Assembly: GCA_002423145.1 (NCBI GenBank)
Contig: DIUU01000003.1
Coordinates: 136,671 to 200,670, forward strand
Length of the DNA: 64,000 nt
Direction of reading: 5' to 3'
DNA from: Acholeplasmataceae bacterium UBA6150
Lineage (GTDB): Bacteria; Bacillota_I; Bacilli_A; Acholeplasmatales; UBA5453
The notes under the pieces: generated by a model
Seen by the model: the letters and a program-made list of their open reading frames with translations, nothing else
Database searches by the model: none
Told to the model about the DNA's origin: nothing
In this document: piece by piece, positions 26,357 to 35,636 of the stretch
How positions within the stretch are numbered: position 1 is the stretch's first letter
Layout of the letters: each line of letters starts with the position of its first letter
Translations under genes and position numbers: made by a program

Positions 26357-27199
26357 ATGGGAGCATGGGGTACAGGATTATATTCAGATGATGTTGCACA
26401 TGATGTTAGATATTTATACAAAGAATTACTAATGGTAGGATTATCAAATGAAGAAGCGACCAAAAAACTAATCAAGGATAGCCAATGGCTGATCAATGAT
26501 ATGTATGATGGTCCAGTATTTTGGTTTGTTTTAGCGGATACACAATGGAAATTAGGTAGATTACTCCCTGAAGTTAAAGAAAAAGCCTTACAATACATGC
26601 AAGACGGCGAACATCTAAAAATGTGGTCTGAAGAAAATCCAAAATTAGGATTAAAGAGAAAAGAAGTCTTGGATAAATTAATGAATCAACTGAACTCTCC
26701 AATGCCAGAAACGAAAAAGATATCTCCTTACAAATACTACAGAAATGATTGGAAGTTGGGCGATACATATGCATACCAATTAAATGGAGATTTCGCAAAA
26801 GATAAAGGTTTTGAAGGTAGGTATATTATCATTCATAAAATCGGTGACCATGATTTTAATAAAGGAATCGATAAGGATGTTTTCCCTATTATCTACATGA
26901 AAATCACACCAGATAAGAATCTTCCGAAGAATGTCAATGAAATAGAAGCTTCTGAATATATTAGAATTGATCGAAACTTTGACGATAAAAAGTTTGAATA
27001 TAGATCGTTTCTTTGGGAGGCGTCCAATAGATTCTACAATCATTTGATTTACCTTGGTAATTATTCTATTACACCACCTACTGATGAGTGTACAACCAGA
27101 TTTTATGGGATTTTATCTACGATTCTATCCAAAAAACAAAGAGAAGATATCCTTATAAGAGATTATATTAATAATAAGGATTATATATTCGAGAAATAA
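26357..27199 (+). CDS. MGAWG-type conserved hypothetical protein (DUF4259-like N-terminus)
   Basis: A 280-residue soluble protein. 'MGAWGTGLYSDD' followed by 'EEATKKLIKD', 'GPVFWFVLADTQWKLGRLLPEVKEKAL' in two parts and 'DWKLGDTYAYQL' match a widespread uncharacterised Bacillus-type protein that shares its start with DUF4259. The first half is helical; the second half is beta-rich. TAGGAGAT precedes the ATG. Such genes often occur among toxin-immunity clusters, but no function is established. Confidence 0.7.
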   Translation: MGAWGTGLYSDDVAHDVRYLYKELLMVGLSNEEATKKLIKDSQWLINDMYDGPVFWFVLADTQWKLGRLLPEVKEKALQYMQDGEHLKMWSEENPKLGLKRKEVLDKLMNQLNSPMPETKKISPYKYYRNDWKLGDTYAYQLNGDFAKDKGFEGRYIIIHKIGDHDFNKGIDKDVFPIIYMKITPDKNLPKNVNEIEASEYIRIDRNFDDKKFEYRSFLWEASNRFYNHLIYLGNYSITPPTDECTTRFYGILSTILSKKQREDILIRDYINNKDYIFEK

Positions 27200-27377
27200 T
27201 TCTTACAAAATGACACAGTTACTCCAAAATAGCATTACATAATAATATAGGTTAGGATATATTAAATTATTCAGATAAACTTCAATGAGTTATATGTATC
27301 GCAAAAAAATCATGAATAGATTAAATATGATTAATAAGTAAATTCATAATTATGAAAAAACACTCTATAAAAACATT

Positions 27378-27402
27378 AAAACGGCTTAGCTAAGCCGTTT
27401 TA
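27378..27402. terminator. Terminator downstream of tmRNA
   Basis: AAAACGGCTTAG and its reverse complement form a perfect 24-bp palindrome with A and T ends. On the minus strand it ends ssrA just after its 3' CCA; on the plus strand it could end readthrough from the accessory genes. Confidence 0.85.
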
Positions 27403-27409
27403 TTCGTCT

Positions 27410-27757
27410 TGGTGGAGATGAGGGGAGTCGAACCCCTGTGCATGACTTTTCCTGTGATACTTTCTACATGTTTAGTCAATCAGTTGAATTCATCTAGCGG
27501 TCATAGATTGACACATTACCACTCGACTAACCTTGTTGATTCGTTTAGTTGCTTAAGGTGGCAACAACTAAATATATCTTACTGATTTGTGCCATAGACT
27601 AAGTCGTAAGAAAACCTAGTGGTGGCTCGCACTTTTTCTTAAGCAGCGAATTGTAAATTTTGGTTTCCGGTTATTAATAACCTCGGTGTTTTTACTTGCA
27701 CAACCAAGACATGCTTATATCACATTTAAAACCCTGACGAATCCAGAAAACATCCCC
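27410..27757 (-). ncRNA. ssrA: Transfer-messenger RNA (tmRNA)
   Basis: About 348 nt on the minus strand. The 3' end carries the tRNA-like T-arm (GGGGTTCGACTCCCC) and ends CATCTCCACCA; the 5' end GGGGATG pairs with it to form the acceptor stem, followed by the conserved TGGATTCGTCAGGG. An internal reading frame ends GCTGCTTAA. Aligning with the Bacillus tmRNA resume point gives a tag peptide GNQNLQFAA, ending in the Phe-Ala-Ala degron type; the exact resume codon (GGA) is inferred. tmRNA rescues ribosomes stalled on broken mRNA and tags the product for proteolysis. Confidence 0.95.
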
Positions 27758-28049
27758 ATGCGCAATCATTATATAGGAAATGGTTAAGTAAATCAAGAAT
27801 AACTAAATATCCCTTTAGGGAGAACTCGGTATATGGCTAATCAAAGTGATATCTTTAGCTTGGTTTTATTAATAAACCGCAGTTTATCACAATGGATGCT
27901 AGGTTACTGGCTCAAAATGGGATGACGTACTATATAATAGTAGTAATAAGACACCAAAGATACCTACTCACTGAGCAGATAGATTGGAGACAAGTTTCAT
28001 TATTTATGATTCATTGACGAATAGTGGGTTTAAAGAGAGGTGGGTTATC
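27758..28049. other. Intergenic region between ssrA and the PotD-like gene
   Basis: Holds the ssrA promoter and, near 27935, a TATAAT element for the rightward gene. A GGTTTTATTAATAAACC imperfect palindrome lies near 27862. No gene seen. Confidence 0.5.
27768..27796 (-). promoter_or_regulatory. ssrA promoter
   Basis: On the minus strand TTGATT (plus 27791-27796), a 17-bp spacer and TATAAT (plus 27768-27773) lie about 10 bases before the mature tmRNA 5' end. Confidence 0.85.
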
Positions 28050-29126
28050 GTGAAAAAAATGGGAATAATTGCTTTAATATGGATTCTATCTTATACCCTA
28101 TCTGGATGTGGATTAGTCAGAACCATGACCTGCATCCAAAAAGAAAAACTGAACCTATTTAATTGGGGGGAATACATCGACCCAAGTCTCATATCTGGGT
28201 TTGAAAAAGCCAACAATGTATGTGTTATTTTATCTACATATGAATCCAATGAATCAGCGATTGAACAGTTAAGGACACAATCGTTTGATGTGATTGTACC
28301 GAGTGATTATGCCATAGAACAAATGGTCGAAGAAGATATGATTCAATCACTCGATTGGGAGAAAATTACAGGGTTTAATCCAACTATCGACATGACACCC
28401 GGTTTATTAACCATACTCTCTGCACTGGATTTTGATTTACTCGATTATGGGGTCCCTTATTTTTGGGGTAACGTGGGAATCATGTACAATAAAAATATCG
28501 TCACACTCAATGAACTAGAGACATTAGAGTGGAACATCTTTAAGTCAAACACCTATAAAATTGCGTTTTATGATTCAGCGAGAGACAGTTTCATGGTCGC
28601 TTTGAAGAGTCTAGGGTATTCGATGAATACGAACACTCAAATCGAACTGAATGAAGCAGAAAACTGGTTACTTGAATTAGCGCGAAAGAAAAATGTTGAC
28701 TTTTTCACAAGTGATATCAGCGACGCCATGGTTTCGTTATCCTATGACATCGCTTTGGTGTATTCAGGGGATGCAGTCTATTTAATGAGCGAACAAGACA
28801 GTCTTGAATTCTTTGTTCCCACAACAGGGACCAATGTGTGGGTAGATGCACTAGTCATCCCGAAGAATGCGAAAAACACAGCATTAGCCTATGCATTTAT
28901 AAACTATGTGAGTACTCAAACATCAGCTCAAATGAATAGCGCTTATGTCATGTATTCTAGCCCCAGAAAAGATGTCTATGAGGCGATGATCAGTGAAACT
29001 GGGGATTTCTATGCCTATCGATCAGCCTATGCGGTAAGTGTAAACTCGAATGACGAAGTACTAAGACATTCTTTAACGATCAAAGCGTTCGTTACCGATG
29101 CGTGGATTCGGATTCGTGCCCTTTAA
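28050..29126 (+). CDS. potD: Spermidine/putrescine-type ABC substrate-binding lipoprotein
   Basis: A 358-residue lipoprotein: signal with lipobox LSGC, then the PotD opening 'LNLFNWGEYIDPSLISGFEK', 'FDVIVPSDYAIEQM', 'VPYFWGNVGIMYNK' and 'AYAFINYVS', all typical of polyamine-binding proteins. It should capture polyamines on the cell surface for a PotABC importer. GTG 28050 is the best start with GAGAGG upstream; the frame is open from 27984. The permease and ATPase genes are not adjacent, which is unusual because potD normally ends a potABCD operon. A terminator follows. Confidence 0.85.
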   Translation: MKKMGIIALIWILSYTLSGCGLVRTMTCIQKEKLNLFNWGEYIDPSLISGFEKANNVCVILSTYESNESAIEQLRTQSFDVIVPSDYAIEQMVEEDMIQSLDWEKITGFNPTIDMTPGLLTILSALDFDLLDYGVPYFWGNVGIMYNKNIVTLNELETLEWNIFKSNTYKIAFYDSARDSFMVALKSLGYSMNTNTQIELNEAENWLLELARKKNVDFFTSDISDAMVSLSYDIALVYSGDAVYLMSEQDSLEFFVPTTGTNVWVDALVIPKNAKNTALAYAFINYVSTQTSAQMNSAYVMYSSPRKDVYEAMISETGDFYAYRSAYAVSVNSNDEVLRHSLTIKAFVTDAWIRIRAL

Positions 29127-29140
29127 ATATAAATCATCTA

Positions 29141-29170
29141 GGACTGTCACTAAAGTGACGTCCTTTTTTT
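29141..29170 (+). terminator. Terminator after potD
   Basis: GGAC-T-GTCACT pairs with AGTGAC-G-TCC across one mismatch, followed by a run of seven T residues. Confidence 0.88.
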
Positions 29171-29230
29171 AGGTTTGAATTTAAAAAAAACGTTTCTTGT
29201 GGTAAAATAGATAAGAATTGAGGTTTACTT

Positions 29231-29599
29231 ATGCAAACAAGACATGAAATTAGAATTGAAACCATGATATTTTTATACCAACAAGACTTACGAGGGGATG
29301 TTGTCGTCGAGCCATTTAAAGAGGGTTATGACCTATACCACGCAATCTTATCACACTTAAGTGAAATCGATCAAATGATCAAAGATACGCTCGTGAATTA
29401 TACACTGGAAAGACTTTCTTTTGTCGACCGTGCCATCATTCGTTTAGCAGTCTATGAGTTGATGTATACCGATACACCAAAACCGATTGTCATCAATGAA
29501 GCGATTAAACTGACCAAAGCCTACTCCAATTTAGAAGATGAAAAACAATCCGCATTTACCAACCGATTACTTGAAAATATCTCCAAACGATTAGGGTGA
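29231..29599 (+). CDS. nusB: Transcription antitermination factor NusB
   Basis: A 122-residue all-helical protein with 'TRHEIRIETMIFLYQQDL' at the start and the family signature 'VDRAIIRLAVYELMY' followed by 'VINEAIKLTKAYS' and 'SAFTNRLLENI'. NusB binds boxA RNA with S10 and aids rRNA antitermination. First gene of an operon with xseA, xseB, dxs, tlyA and recN. TGGTAAAAT just upstream is an extended -10 candidate. Confidence 0.95.
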   Translation: MQTRHEIRIETMIFLYQQDLRGDVVVEPFKEGYDLYHAILSHLSEIDQMIKDTLVNYTLERLSFVDRAIIRLAVYELMYTDTPKPIVINEAIKLTKAYSNLEDEKQSAFTNRLLENISKRLG

Positions 29600-29603
29600 T
29601 CAT

Positions 29604-30953
29604 ATGCAAGACGTTAGATATCTAACGGTTTCCGCACTAACCAAATACATCAAACAAATCCTTGAAAACGATAAACACTTAAGTCAAATCTACATCAAGG
29701 GTGAGATTTCAAATTTGACCAAACACAGCCGTGGTCATTTTTACTTTACATTGAAAGATGAAGGGGCACAAATCCGCGTGACGATGTTTGCTAACTATGT
29801 TAAAAACCTTAACTTTAACCCAAAAGATGGCGACAAAGTGAGGCTTTTCGGCTCCATGTCTGTTTATGAAGCGGGTGGGTCATATGCAATCAATGCCTAT
29901 ACTTTGGAACTAGATGGTATAGGTAATTTGTATTTGGCTTATGAAAAACTAAAAAAAGAACTTTCAGATAAAGGCTATTTTGATATCAATCGAAAAAAGT
30001 CGATTCCAATGTATCCAAAAGCCATCGGGGTCATCACATCGCCTACAGGGGCTGCGATTAGAGACATCATCCATACGATTGAAAGACGCTATCCAACCAC
30101 ACGGCTGTATTTATATCCAGCGCTGGTTCAAGGGGAAGAAGCCAAATTTTCGATTGAAAAGCAAATTAAACAAGCCAATCAAGATGGTTTAGTCGATGTT
30201 TTAATCGTAGGTCGTGGCGGTGGGTCTATAGAAGACTTGTGGGCATTCAATGAAATGCCTGTCATCGAAGCTATTTATCGATCATCCATCCCAATCATTT
30301 CTGCGGTGGGTCATGAAACAGATTTTACACTGGCTGACTTTGTTTCAGACTTACGCGCTCCCACACCGACAGCTGCAGGCGAATTGGCGACACCGAGTAA
30401 AGACAACTTACTTGAAATGGTGTTAAGCTATCGCAGTCAAATCCAAATATACAGTCAAAAATATATGGAACAACAAAAAACCAAACTCATGCATTTGGAT
30501 GAACGGTTGATGGTCCATTCACCGGTGTCACTCATCAAACAATTGAAAGAGCGGTATACTCAAACACATACCCAATTGATGAAAACCATGCGTACACTGA
30601 TCGAGGGGAAGATACACCAATATCGCATGTTATCACAACGCATCGAAACGTATGATGTTGGCGCACTCTTAAAATATAAAACCGAGAAATGCGATTATGT
30701 ATCGAATAACCTGAACCATGCCTATGAAAGAATCATTACGAAAAAAGAAGACAACTTCCAATTATTAATTCAATCATTAAAACATCAAAACCCATTATCC
30801 CTTATGGATAAAGGGTATACATATACAACTAAAAACCAAAAACGAATTGAATCTATTAACGAGGTTTTAATCGATGATATCATTGAAACCACGTTGAAAG
30901 ATGGTAAACTCACCTCGGTGGTAAAACAAAAGGAGACACACACATGGAAATGA
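29604..30953 (+). CDS. xseA: Exodeoxyribonuclease VII large subunit
   Basis: A 449-residue subunit. The N-terminal OB domain ('IYIKGEISNLTKH', 'GHFYFTLKD'), the catalytic core with 'IGVITSPTGAAIRDI', 'IVGRGGGSIEDLWAFNE', 'SAVGHETDFTLADF' and 'RAPTPTAAGE', and a coiled-coil C-terminal region are all present. ExoVII degrades single-stranded DNA. It starts 4 bases after nusB, and its end overlaps xseB by 10 bases, which couples synthesis of the two subunits. Confidence 0.95.
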   Translation: MQDVRYLTVSALTKYIKQILENDKHLSQIYIKGEISNLTKHSRGHFYFTLKDEGAQIRVTMFANYVKNLNFNPKDGDKVRLFGSMSVYEAGGSYAINAYTLELDGIGNLYLAYEKLKKELSDKGYFDINRKKSIPMYPKAIGVITSPTGAAIRDIIHTIERRYPTTRLYLYPALVQGEEAKFSIEKQIKQANQDGLVDVLIVGRGGGSIEDLWAFNEMPVIEAIYRSSIPIISAVGHETDFTLADFVSDLRAPTPTAAGELATPSKDNLLEMVLSYRSQIQIYSQKYMEQQKTKLMHLDERLMVHSPVSLIKQLKERYTQTHTQLMKTMRTLIEGKIHQYRMLSQRIETYDVGALLKYKTEKCDYVSNNLNHAYERIITKKEDNFQLLIQSLKHQNPLSLMDKGYTYTTKNQKRIESINEVLIDDIIETTLKDGKLTSVVKQKETHTWK

Positions 30954-31153
30954 CATTTGAACAAGCCATCCAAGCATTAGAAAAAACAGTTAAAGCGTTA
31001 GAAAACAAAGACATCGCACTCGATGAAGCGGTTAAACTCTACAATGAAGGGTTAAGACTTTCGAAGTTGTGTTATGAACTACTCACAGAATCTGAGAAAT
31101 TGGTGGTTAAAACAATCACCCCCCAAGGTAGCGAAGACTTTAAACTAGAATAA
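30944..31153 (+). CDS. xseB: Exodeoxyribonuclease VII small subunit
   Basis: A 69-residue helical protein with the family pattern 'FEQAIQALEKTVKALE', then 'LDEAVKLYNEGLRLSKLCYELL'. The ATG lies inside the end of xseA, with AAAGGAG as ribosome site. Several small subunits coat each large subunit of ExoVII. Confidence 0.95.
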   Translation: MEMTFEQAIQALEKTVKALENKDIALDEAVKLYNEGLRLSKLCYELLTESEKLVVKTITPQGSEDFKLE

Positions 31154-31162
31154 GAGGTTCTT

Positions 31163-32998
31163 ATGCATATTTCTGATATTCAAAATCCAAAAGACATCAA
31201 ACAATTATCGATCAAAGAGCTTGAAGCCCTATCTTTAGAAATCAGGCTTTTTTTGGTGGATTCTATTAGTAAAACAGGCGGGCATCTCGCTTCTAATTTA
31301 GGTGCCGTTGAACTATCGGTTGCTTTACATTATGTCTTTGACTCGCCAATCGATCAATTCATTTTTGATGTTGGACACCAGTCTTATACACACAAAATAC
31401 TCACAGGCAGAGCACATCAATTCAATACCTTAAGACAGCACACTGGGCTGTCTGGCTATATCAACTATCAAGAATCGGTTCATGATGTATGGGAATCCGG
31501 TCATGCAGGTACGGCAGTATCGGCGCTACACGGCGTGTTAAAAGCGAAACAACTCAAAGGCGAATCCGGTACCGCGATAGCGCTGGTCGGGGATGGGTCA
31601 ATTACCTCAGGGATGAGTTTTGAAGCACTCAATTTATTGGGTTCAGATCCAACACTGAAAGGGATTGTTATTTTAAACGATAACAATATGTCGATATCTA
31701 AAAATGTCGGTGCGTTATCCAAAGTATTGACATTACTTCGGGGTAATCGGTTATTGATGAAACTGAGAAACGGGATTGCGAGAGTCACACCCAACTTGTT
31801 TGTACGAATTTATCGACGATTCAAAAGGATGATTAAAGCATTCTTCCAATCGGGGAATATTTTTGAAGAATTGGGGTACGCATACATCGGACCCATCGAT
31901 GGTAATGATTTAAAAACCGTTATAAAAACATTAAAACAAGCTCAAAAAATGAAAAAAAGTGTCGTCATTCACGCCGTTACTGAAAAAGGTAAAGGCTATG
32001 AAGTGGCATCTTCTGATAGTGATGGTAAATTCCATGGGGTGGGGTCTTTTGATAAAACCACAGGCGTTCCAACCAAAGCCAACCATACAGGGATGAAATC
32101 TTATAGCGAAGTCATTAGCGAAGCGATGATGGCATATCAGGCCATTCAAAAAACATTCGTGGTTATGCCAGCCATGCTGGTGGGTACCAAATTTGAAAAA
32201 TTTTATCAACAATTCCCAGACCGCTTAATCGATGTTGGGATTGCTGAAGAACATGCAGCCACCATGGCAGCCGCACTGTCAAGAAATAACGTCCAAGTAT
32301 TCTTACCACTCTACGCAACATTTAGCCAACGGGCTTATGATCAAATCATGAACGATATTGCGAGAAGTGACACGAAAGTGGTTTTTGGTATTGATCGTGC
32401 TGGTTTTGTAGGCGATGATGGATCAACCCATCAAGGGTTATTCGATGTATCGATGTTTCATTCGATGCCCAATGTTGTCATCACCATGCCTTACGATGCC
32501 CAAGAAGCGTTCAATTTGATTCACTATGGATTCAGTCAAATCCACCCGTTTGTCATCCGATATCCGAGACTTGAAACTGAATTTGACCCTAAGCAATTGC
32601 CATCTTTTGAAGTCATTACGCCTTCTTGGACAGTTTTGAGTGAAGGTCAAAGCCAAATTTGGATATCCTATGGACCAGGGCTGGATTTGTTATTACAAGC
32701 AAAATCGATTTTAGGTGTGGATGCGAAAATCATCAATGCACGGTTCATTCGACCAATCGATCAAACCATGTTGAAAGCAGTGTTGGATTTGAATGTGCCT
32801 ATGTTTGTTTACGAAGAAGCGTTCGCTTCAGGGACGTTATACCATCACATACTGGCATTTATGGCAGAAAATGATTACCACGTGAAAATTAGACATATGG
32901 CTGTGAACGACATCATTCACCACGGCACCAGAGAACACAACCAAAAAGATGCGAAGCTCGATATAGATACACTCATGACGGTGTTGAAAAACTTATGA
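31163..32998 (+). CDS. dxs: 1-deoxy-D-xylulose-5-phosphate synthase
   Basis: A 611-residue thiamine-diphosphate enzyme, first step of the MEP isoprenoid pathway (pyruvate plus glyceraldehyde 3-phosphate). Visible are 'GGHLASNLGAVELSVALHYVF', 'DVGHQSYTHKILTGR', the ThDP motif 'VGDGSITSGMSFEALN...LNDNNMSI', 'GIAEEHAATMAAAL' and 'DRAGFVGDDGSTHQG' in segments of the normal order. It sits in the usual nusB-xse-dxs-tlyA-recN cluster, but ispA and argR, which often lie here, are missing. Its stop overlaps tlyA by 4 bases. With ispH at 41.3 kb it shows that the organism uses the MEP route. Confidence 0.95.
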   Translation: MHISDIQNPKDIKQLSIKELEALSLEIRLFLVDSISKTGGHLASNLGAVELSVALHYVFDSPIDQFIFDVGHQSYTHKILTGRAHQFNTLRQHTGLSGYINYQESVHDVWESGHAGTAVSALHGVLKAKQLKGESGTAIALVGDGSITSGMSFEALNLLGSDPTLKGIVILNDNNMSISKNVGALSKVLTLLRGNRLLMKLRNGIARVTPNLFVRIYRRFKRMIKAFFQSGNIFEELGYAYIGPIDGNDLKTVIKTLKQAQKMKKSVVIHAVTEKGKGYEVASSDSDGKFHGVGSFDKTTGVPTKANHTGMKSYSEVISEAMMAYQAIQKTFVVMPAMLVGTKFEKFYQQFPDRLIDVGIAEEHAATMAAALSRNNVQVFLPLYATFSQRAYDQIMNDIARSDTKVVFGIDRAGFVGDDGSTHQGLFDVSMFHSMPNVVITMPYDAQEAFNLIHYGFSQIHPFVIRYPRLETEFDPKQLPSFEVITPSWTVLSEGQSQIWISYGPGLDLLLQAKSILGVDAKIINARFIRPIDQTMLKAVLDLNVPMFVYEEAFASGTLYHHILAFMAENDYHVKIRHMAVNDIIHHGTREHNQKDAKLDIDTLMTVLKNL

Positions 32999-33687
32999 GA
33001 CTCGACCACTACATGGTAGAAACCTATCATAAAACCAGATCACAGGTCCAAGACCTCATCCGTCAAGGTAAAGTCATGGTGGGTAAACAAATCGTAACCA
33101 AAACAGGCTATGACCTTAAAAATGAAGTGGTTACCATCTTGGAAGACAATTTATACGTTTCCCGTGGTGGATTAAAGTTATTGGATGCCATTCAAACATT
33201 TAACATCGATTTCAAAGATAAAATCGTTTGTGACATTGGGTCATCTACCGGTGGTTTTACCGATTGTGCCTTAAAACATCAAGCAAAATTTGTATATGCT
33301 TACGATGTGGGGTCGAATCAAATGCACGAATCGTTAAGAACACACCCCCAAGTAGAACTGCATGAACAAACCAATATATTGGATGTTCAATTGCCAAATA
33401 ACATCGACATTTATACAATCGATGTATCCTTCACCTCCGTTAAACCCATTTTAAAACACATTGAAAATCAAACAGGTCAATTCATCGTATTGGTTAAACC
33501 CCAATTTGAAGTCGGTCCAGATTACATTAAAGATGGCATCGTTAAAGACCCAAAAAAGCAATTACAAGCACTAAACGGTATTATTAATTATGCTACCATG
33601 TTGAATTTTCAAATCCATGCCCATAAGACCTCAGATTTACTTGGAAAAATGGGGAATTTAGAATATTTACTGTGGCTCACAAAGTAG
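32995..33687 (+). CDS. tlyA: TlyA-family rRNA 2'-O-methyltransferase / hemolysin A homologue
   Basis: A 230-residue protein with an N-terminal S4 RNA-binding domain ('MRLDHYMVETYHKTRSQVQ', 'LIRQGKVMVG') and an FtsJ-like methyltransferase domain beginning 'YVSRGGLKLLDAI' with SAM motif 'VCDIGSSTGGFTDCAL' and 'VLVKPQFEVG'. Family members methylate ribose of 16S and/or 23S rRNA. ATGA overlap with dxs shows coupled translation; recN follows after 9 bases. Confidence 0.93.
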   Translation: MRLDHYMVETYHKTRSQVQDLIRQGKVMVGKQIVTKTGYDLKNEVVTILEDNLYVSRGGLKLLDAIQTFNIDFKDKIVCDIGSSTGGFTDCALKHQAKFVYAYDVGSNQMHESLRTHPQVELHEQTNILDVQLPNNIDIYTIDVSFTSVKPILKHIENQTGQFIVLVKPQFEVGPDYIKDGIVKDPKKQLQALNGIINYATMLNFQIHAHKTSDLLGKMGNLEYLLWLTK

Positions 33688-33696
33688 GGTGATATC

Positions 33697-35358
33697 ATGT
33701 TAAAAACGCTTAAAATTGAAAATCTCGCCATCATCGAAGACCTCTCAATTGACTTTAATCCGGAGATGACTGCGCTCACTGGACAAACCGGTGCAGGTAA
33801 AAGTCTACTCATAGACTCATTAAAATTATTATTTGGTGCGAGAGCAGACTCCGATCTCATTCGCTATGGGTCAGATTACGCCAGTGTCACTGGGGTGTTT
33901 CAAGATATTCGTAAACCCTTAGAAAATCATTTAAAAACCTTGGATATCAACACCGATACACTCACCATCAAACGAGAGATGAGTCGTAATAATAAAAATC
34001 AAATTACAGTTAATCAAAAAAGCATTACTTTGAGTGAATTGAAGCGAATCGCGTTTTTTCTAGGAGACATCCATGAACAACACGACATCTCGAAATTGCT
34101 CGATCCAAAACTCCAATTATCACTCATCGATCAAATTGATCCCGATGGGATTTTACCTTTATTTAACCCCTACTTACTCAACAAAGAAAACTACCTTGTT
34201 CAACTCAAAAAATATGAACAAGCCAAAAAAGAAGAACAATCTAAAACACTCGAAATTGAACGATTGAAAGATGAAAAAGACGAACTTACAAAATTCGGAC
34301 TAAATCCTTCGGAGAAAAAAGAACTCAATGAAAAGATCGAAAAACTATCCCACGAAGAAAAAATTGTGAGTCGTGTATCGAGGAGTTACGACATATTAGA
34401 TGAATTGTATCAAAAAGGCGATTTGTACGAAGCCGCTGACTTATTGTCTGAAATTCAGATGTATGACCCATTGTATGGGAAGGGCAGTGAATCCTTAAAG
34501 AATGTCTATTATGAACTTGAGGGTTTAAGAAGCGATTTAAAGAAGAGTTTAGATATTTTCGAATACCGCTCTGAATTTGAATTAGACCAACTCCAAGAAC
34601 GACTCTACGCCATCCATTCACTGGAGAAGAAATACCATAAAGATATCGACTCATTGGTTATATACTTAAGAGAAATCGAAGAAAAAATCCTCATGACTGA
34701 GGACTATGAAGGTTATTTGAAGGCCCTTAAAAAGGACCTCGATGAAAAACACAAACTGACCATCGAAGCTGGTTTGAAACTCCATCAAGCTCGGCTTAAA
34801 CTCGCGAAAAAACTTGAAACAGAAATCATTGAAGAACTTCAACAATTGGATTTGGAAAAAGTCCGTTTTGAAATTCTTTTTGACCCTTTAGAAAAAACCC
34901 CAATGCTGTATGAAGATGGCTTAGACATCGTCTCTTTTTATATTGGATTAAACCAAGGGGAACCATTAAAACCGTTGTATAAAACAGCGTCTGGTGGTGA
35001 GTTGTCTAGATTCATGTTGGCACTAAAAATCATATTTGTGAAATTCCAATCTTTAGGATTGGTTGTTTTTGATGAAATCGATATGGGTATATCTGGAAAA
35101 ACCGCCTCCAAGGTGGCTACACGTATTCACGCTTTGAGTGAACATACACAAGTGCTCACCATTACACATTTGGCACAGGTCGCTGCGAAGGCAGATTACC
35201 ATTACCACATATTAAAGAAAATCAAAGATAATCGAACCGTGACTCAAATTGAACAGTTGAATGCTGAAAAACGAATCGAAGTCATCGCTGAAATGTTGTC
35301 CGGTGAACGGATGGACAGTTATGCGATACAACATGCAAAATCATTATTGGAAAAATAA
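33697..35358 (+). CDS. recN: DNA repair protein RecN
   Basis: A 553-residue SMC-like ATPase. N-terminal 'IENLAIIEDLSIDF' and Walker A 'TGQTGAGKSLLIDSL', a long central coiled coil, then signature 'SGGELSRFMLALK', Walker B 'LVVFDEIDMGISG' and 'LTITHLAQVAAKAD'. RecN gathers broken ends in double-strand break repair. It is last in the nusB operon. GGTGAT is the ribosome site. Confidence 0.95.
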   Translation: MLKTLKIENLAIIEDLSIDFNPEMTALTGQTGAGKSLLIDSLKLLFGARADSDLIRYGSDYASVTGVFQDIRKPLENHLKTLDINTDTLTIKREMSRNNKNQITVNQKSITLSELKRIAFFLGDIHEQHDISKLLDPKLQLSLIDQIDPDGILPLFNPYLLNKENYLVQLKKYEQAKKEEQSKTLEIERLKDEKDELTKFGLNPSEKKELNEKIEKLSHEEKIVSRVSRSYDILDELYQKGDLYEAADLLSEIQMYDPLYGKGSESLKNVYYELEGLRSDLKKSLDIFEYRSEFELDQLQERLYAIHSLEKKYHKDIDSLVIYLREIEEKILMTEDYEGYLKALKKDLDEKHKLTIEAGLKLHQARLKLAKKLETEIIEELQQLDLEKVRFEILFDPLEKTPMLYEDGLDIVSFYIGLNQGEPLKPLYKTASGGELSRFMLALKIIFVKFQSLGLVVFDEIDMGISGKTASKVATRIHALSEHTQVLTITHLAQVAAKADYHYHILKKIKDNRTVTQIEQLNAEKRIEVIAEMLSGERMDSYAIQHAKSLLEK

Positions 35359-35375
35359 AAAAAGGCTTTCGCCTT
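35354..35375 (-). terminator. Terminator of the small membrane-protein gene
   Basis: AAGGC-TTTC-GCCTT at 35362-35375 is followed on the minus strand by seven or more T residues. On the plus strand the T run comes later, so it is mainly a minus-strand terminator, placed in the 20-bp gap after recN. Confidence 0.7.
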
Positions 35376-35378
35376 CTC

Positions 35379-35567
35379 TTATCTTTTTTCGATTAACATA
35401 ATGATTAATGCTACAAACGGTAAAATGATCATACCCAAAACGAGAACAACCACGATCGTTTTACCCCACCAAGTCTTCAGAGGATTTCTTAAGGTTGGTA
35501 CTTCGAATGTGTTTATGTTGGTTTCTGGTTTCTTCGTTTTTGGTTTATTTGTTTTCTTTTCAGCCAT
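35379..35567 (-). CDS. Small single-pass membrane protein
   Basis: A 62-residue protein: a lysine-rich N-terminal cytoplasmic part ('AEKKTNKPKTKKPETN') and one membrane helix near residues 37-58. ATG 35567 with GAGGTGAT upstream is preferred; the longer frame to 35666 lacks a ribosome site and overlaps dinB. No family recognised. Confidence 0.65.
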   Translation of the reverse strand: MAEKKTNKPKTKKPETNINTFEVPTLRNPLKTWWGKTIVVVLVLGMIILPFVALIIMLIEKR

Positions 35568-35636
35568 AATTATCACCTCAACTTGATTTATCATTATGAT
35601 TATAATACATAAGCCCTGAAAAAGAAAGAGATTTCC

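Noticed and set aside
27410..27757. att-like duplication of the ssrA 3' end within the accessory block
   Set aside because: I looked for a second copy of the CATCTCCACCA-adjacent sequence between 19 and 27 kb and saw none.
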